This document shows, piece by piece, positions 32,357-35,181 of a stretch of DNA of 35,181 nt. Origin of the DNA: Candidatus Omnitrophota bacterium (GTDB lineage: Bacteria > Hinthialibacterota > Hinthialibacteria > OLB16). Below the pieces are notes generated by a model. That model was given only the letters and a program-made list of their open reading frames with translations. It was not told the origin of the DNA and searched no databases. The position numbers were made by a program, and so were the translations under genes. The first letter of the stretch is position 1, and each line of letters begins with the position of its first letter. The stretch is from contig JAJDBZ010000492.1 in NCBI GenBank assembly GCA_029261095.1, positions 1 to 35,181 on the forward strand. Reading direction: 5' to 3'.

Positions 32357-32690
32357 TCACTGCACCCCCGAAACCTTCCCCCAATCCTTAAGCAGAATCA
32401 GCAGGTCCTCCGCATCGATGGTCCCATCGAGGTTGATATCGGTGGCATAGGTGGGTGTAGGCGTGGCAGTGCTTGTGGGAGTCGGTATCGCAGTAGGCGC
32501 TTCACCAGCCCAGGGGGGATGGAAGAGGCGAAAGACAGTGTCGCGTTCCATTTGTTCGCCGCGACAGAAGAACCGAAACCTTCAGTATCGGTTGGTCCCG
32601 CGGACCTGCCCCCATCGTGAACCTGTCGTAAATTCGATTGACAGAAGCCCAAAGGCTGATGAAAATAACTTACCGGAGCCGAGACCACGG
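32357..32690 (-). pseudogene. Decayed, internally deleted copy of the secreted dockerin-tail gene
   Basis: Bases 32357-32568 encode an end nearly the same as that of the 29972-31636 gene: 'CRGEQMERDTVFRLFHPPW', the Thr/Pro linker and the calcium loop. Just upstream, in another frame, 32569-32625 encodes 'DGGRSAGPTDTEGFG', similar to residues 118-127 of the intact protein. The two parts are joined with loss of about 360 codons and a frameshift, and there is no start or signal peptide. It is therefore a remnant, probably from a paralog. Confidence 0.75.
32365..32568. repeat. Direct repeat copy B (pseudogene end)
   Basis: Second copy of the 200-base repeat described at 29980-30180, same orientation. 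Likeness stops abruptly near 32568, inside the joined pseudogene. Confidence 0.8.
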
Positions 32691-32783
32691 AGAGTTAAGG
32701 CTCTATCCAGGAAATTACGGTCAAGATGACAGAGAATGCCAGGTTTTCCCAGATTTAAACGAGACCCAACGGAAGGTTGCTCC

Positions 32784-35181
32784 ATGCGACGCAGTGCTTG
32801 TTTCGCCATCTCGATGTTAGTCCCCTGTTTGTTCGTCACCGGAATTGCATCGGGTGAGGAACTGTCCGGCGATGAGAAGGCGGCGTTGTCAAGACTTCAC
32901 GAGGCGCTCGTCACCCTGGAAGCGCATCCCGACGACATCGAGGATTTGCGGTCCTGGATCGCTCGAGAAGAGGAGATGACCACTACCCGAATCAACGCTC
33001 TGGGCGATGAGATCGCGGAACTCTCCAGCCTTCTCGATCGGACCGGGATCGATTTGGACGAGATGAATTCTCGCTTGGAGTTACTTGCGGGAGGAAAGAG
33101 GTCTGCGCGCGGTCAAGGACTGATCGCTTCTTCCGAACAGGTTGCCTTCAACCGTGATATCCGTCCCATTCTTTCGGAAAACTGTTTCAGCTGTCATGGC
33201 CCCGACGAACAGCAAGCCAAACTGCGTCTGGACAATCGCGATGATGCGACGAAAAGGCGCAGAGGCGGCGCGGCGATTGTTCCCAGCGATAGTGACGCCA
33301 GCCTCATCATCAAGCGTATTATCCATTCCGATCCGGATGAACGAATGCCGCCAGAAGAGTCACACAGGGAACTCACTGAAAACGAGATCGCCGCGCTGCG
33401 GCTCTGGGTGGATCAAGGCGCAACCTACCAGGCCCATTGGGCGTATGTTCCAGCGGTCGAACACGAGGTGCCGGATGTGAAGCGGAAGGAATGGCCGCTC
33501 AACTGGATCGACCATTTCATCTTATCGCGAATCGAGTCGGAGCAATTACAGCCCTCCGACGAGAGCGATAAAACAACGCTGGTTCGCCGTTTGTATTTCG
33601 ATCTCACCGGGTTGCCGCCCACCTATGAAGATGTGCAACGTTACTTGACCAACCCCTCTCCTGACGCCTACGACAATCTGGTCGATGAATTACTTGCTTC
33701 CCCCCGTTTTGGAGAGCGCATGGCGATGTACTGGCTGGACCTCGTTCGTTACGCGGATACCGTTGGCTACCATGGCGATCAGGATCACAGCATTTCTCCT
33801 TATCGCGATTGGGTTATCAAATCTCTTAACGACAACATGCCTTTCGATCAATTCACCCGCCTGCAACTTGCGGGCGATTTGGAACCCAATAGCACCCAAC
33901 AAGACAAAGTCGCTTCGGCGTATAATCGGCTCTTGCAGACTTCACATGAAGGTGGTGTGCAACCCAAGGAATATCTCACCATATACGCCGCGGATCGTAT
34001 TCGGAATTTTTCACAGGTTTGGCTTGGGTCGACCATCGGCTGCGCACAGTGCCACGACCACAAATTCGATCCCTTTACCGCAGAGGATTTCTATTCGCTG
34101 GTAGCGTTCTTCGCGGACATTGATGAAGCGAAGCATTTTACATTGGGTTCGAATGATCTACCGACTAAACGACCCCCTGAAATCATGGTCCAGGGTGAAG
34201 GCGATGCGGAACCGCGCGCATGTATGATCACATCTGCCACCACTCCGAGAGTCATTCGTCTCCTCAATCGCGGCGACTGGTTGGATGACAGTGGGCCGGT
34301 GATGAGTCCAGCGATTCCCGCCTTTATAGGTGACCTGGGGATTCAAGACCGCCGCCCGACACGGCACGATCTTGCAAAATGGGTGTGCAGTCCGAACAAT
34401 CCGCTGACAGCGCGCACTTTTGTGAACCGTCTGTGGTATCTGATGTTTGGGCGTGGCCTAAATAAAGACCTGAGCGATTTTGGCAATCAGGGGACGCCGA
34501 CCGATCAGCCTGAGCTGCTCGATAAACTGGCGCTGAAGTTTTCCAGCGATTGGGATATCAAGGGTTTGGTCAAGTTCATTGTCATGAGTCGCACCTATCG
34601 GCAGTCCTCTCTAGGGAGTCGGGAAACTCTCGAAACCGATCCCGAGAATAATCTCTTCGCTCGTCAGGGACGTTTTCGGCTGCCGGCGGAAATGATTCGG
34701 GACAACGCATTAGCTGTCAGCGGTTTATTGGTTGATGGCATCGGCGGTGCAAGTGTCAGACCTTCTCAGCCTGAAGGACATTATAAGCACCTCAACTTTC
34801 CTAAACGGGAGTATGAGCAGCACAACGACGAAAGACAGTGGCGCCGAGGTGTCTATGTTCATTGGCAGCGGCAGTTCCTCCATCCCATGTTAAAAGCTTT
34901 CGATGCGCCGAACCGGGAAGAATGCACCACCCAGCGCGCGAGGTCGAATACTCCATTAGCGGCATTGGCTTTGCTCAACGATCCCAATTTTATCGAAGCG
35001 GCCCGTGTCTTCGCGGAGCGGGTCATTACCGAGGGGGGAGACAGCGACAGGAGACGACTTAACTTCTGTTTTAATTCCATCGTGTCACGGGATGCGTCCG
35101 ATCAAGAGATGGAAATCATGCTGCGGTTTTTGAAATCGCAGCGCGAAGCGTTCTATCAAAAGCCTGAGGACGCCGAGGCCT
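32784..35181 (+). CDS. PSCyt1/DUF1549/DUF1553 planctomycete-type cytochrome protein, 3' partial
   Basis: An open frame of 799 codons runs from ATG 32784 to the right edge with no stop. GGAAGG lies seven bases before the ATG. A signal peptide ('CFAISMLVPCLFVTGIASG') is followed by an acidic helical region (25-105) with heptad-like Leu spacing. A PSCyt1 haem site 'CFSCHG' comes next at about 135-140, inside 'FNRDIRPILSENCFSCHGPD'. DUF1549 (PSCyt2) covers about 235-440 and carries a second CxxCH, 'CAQCHDHKFDP'. DUF1553 (PSD1) begins near 530 and extends to the edge. The family is very common in Planctomycetes and often paired with a DUF1501 protein, which would lie outside the window. Role: secreted or periplasmic, haem-binding; reaction unknown. 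Confidence 0.9.
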   Translation, partial: MRRSACFAISMLVPCLFVTGIASGEELSGDEKAALSRLHEALVTLEAHPDDIEDLRSWIAREEEMTTTRINALGDEIAELSSLLDRTGIDLDEMNSRLELLAGGKRSARGQGLIASSEQVAFNRDIRPILSENCFSCHGPDEQQAKLRLDNRDDATKRRRGGAAIVPSDSDASLIIKRIIHSDPDERMPPEESHRELTENEIAALRLWVDQGATYQAHWAYVPAVEHEVPDVKRKEWPLNWIDHFILSRIESEQLQPSDESDKTTLVRRLYFDLTGLPPTYEDVQRYLTNPSPDAYDNLVDELLASPRFGERMAMYWLDLVRYADTVGYHGDQDHSISPYRDWVIKSLNDNMPFDQFTRLQLAGDLEPNSTQQDKVASAYNRLLQTSHEGGVQPKEYLTIYAADRIRNFSQVWLGSTIGCAQCHDHKFDPFTAEDFYSLVAFFADIDEAKHFTLGSNDLPTKRPPEIMVQGEGDAEPRACMITSATTPRVIRLLNRGDWLDDSGPVMSPAIPAFIGDLGIQDRRPTRHDLAKWVCSPNNPLTARTFVNRLWYLMFGRGLNKDLSDFGNQGTPTDQPELLDKLALKFSSDWDIKGLVKFIVMSRTYRQSSLGSRETLETDPENNLFARQGRFRLPAEMIRDNALAVSGLLVDGIGGASVRPSQPEGHYKHLNFPKREYEQHNDERQWRRGVYVHWQRQFLHPMLKAFDAPNREECTTQRARSNTPLAALALLNDPNFIEAARVFAERVITEGGDSDRRRLNFCFNSIVSRDASDQEMEIMLRFLKSQREAFYQKPEDAEA

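Overview
The window looks like a chromosomal segment of a Gram-negative, free-living bacterium of moderate GC content. An outer membrane is implied by a fused lpxC-fabZ gene (lipid A and fatty acid synthesis) and by a lipoprotein signal peptide. Secreted proteins end in Thr/Pro linkers followed by one dockerin-like calcium-binding loop, and the right edge carries a planctomycete-type PSCyt1/DUF1549/DUF1553 protein. Together these point to a PVC/FCB-like or candidate-phylum bacterium; the sequence alone does not settle the phylum.

Left part (1-16.4 kb): mostly housekeeping genes. A lamin-tail-domain surface protein (5' end outside the window) and a phosphohexomutase lie on the plus strand. They face a minus-strand run of RNase E/G, M14 carboxypeptidase and glmS. 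Next come two Hsp20 chaperones with a possible RNA thermometer in the leader, then rplU, tpiA, lpxC/fabZ with a DUF2238 membrane protein, and a minus-strand group fabH-hisI-glycosyltransferase, followed by a MoaB/Mog protein.

Middle (16.4-24.4 kb): a secreted FG-GAP repeat protein, a MerR regulator, a YfcE-like phosphoesterase, a membrane protein paired with a TPR protein that seems to start at ATC, thiS followed directly by a receiver-HATPase fusion, and a large TPR lipoprotein.

Right part (24.5-35.2 kb): a tightly coupled minus-strand operon of ebo (EDB) type: a small helical protein, eboB (TatD-like), eboE (TIM barrel), eboC (UbiA-like) and eboF (alkaline phosphatase superfamily). The sugar phosphate cyclase EboD is absent and a 99-residue protein takes the place of EboA. 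This is the most interesting system in the window: a reduced version of the cluster known for metabolite transfer to the periplasm in cyanobacteria. Beyond it lie a VapBC-like pair, a secreted dockerin-tail protein, a ParDE/RelE-like pair, a decayed copy of the secreted gene, and the start of the PSCyt1/DUF1549/DUF1553 gene, which runs off the right edge.

No rRNA, complete tRNA, CRISPR array, transposase or integrase was seen.
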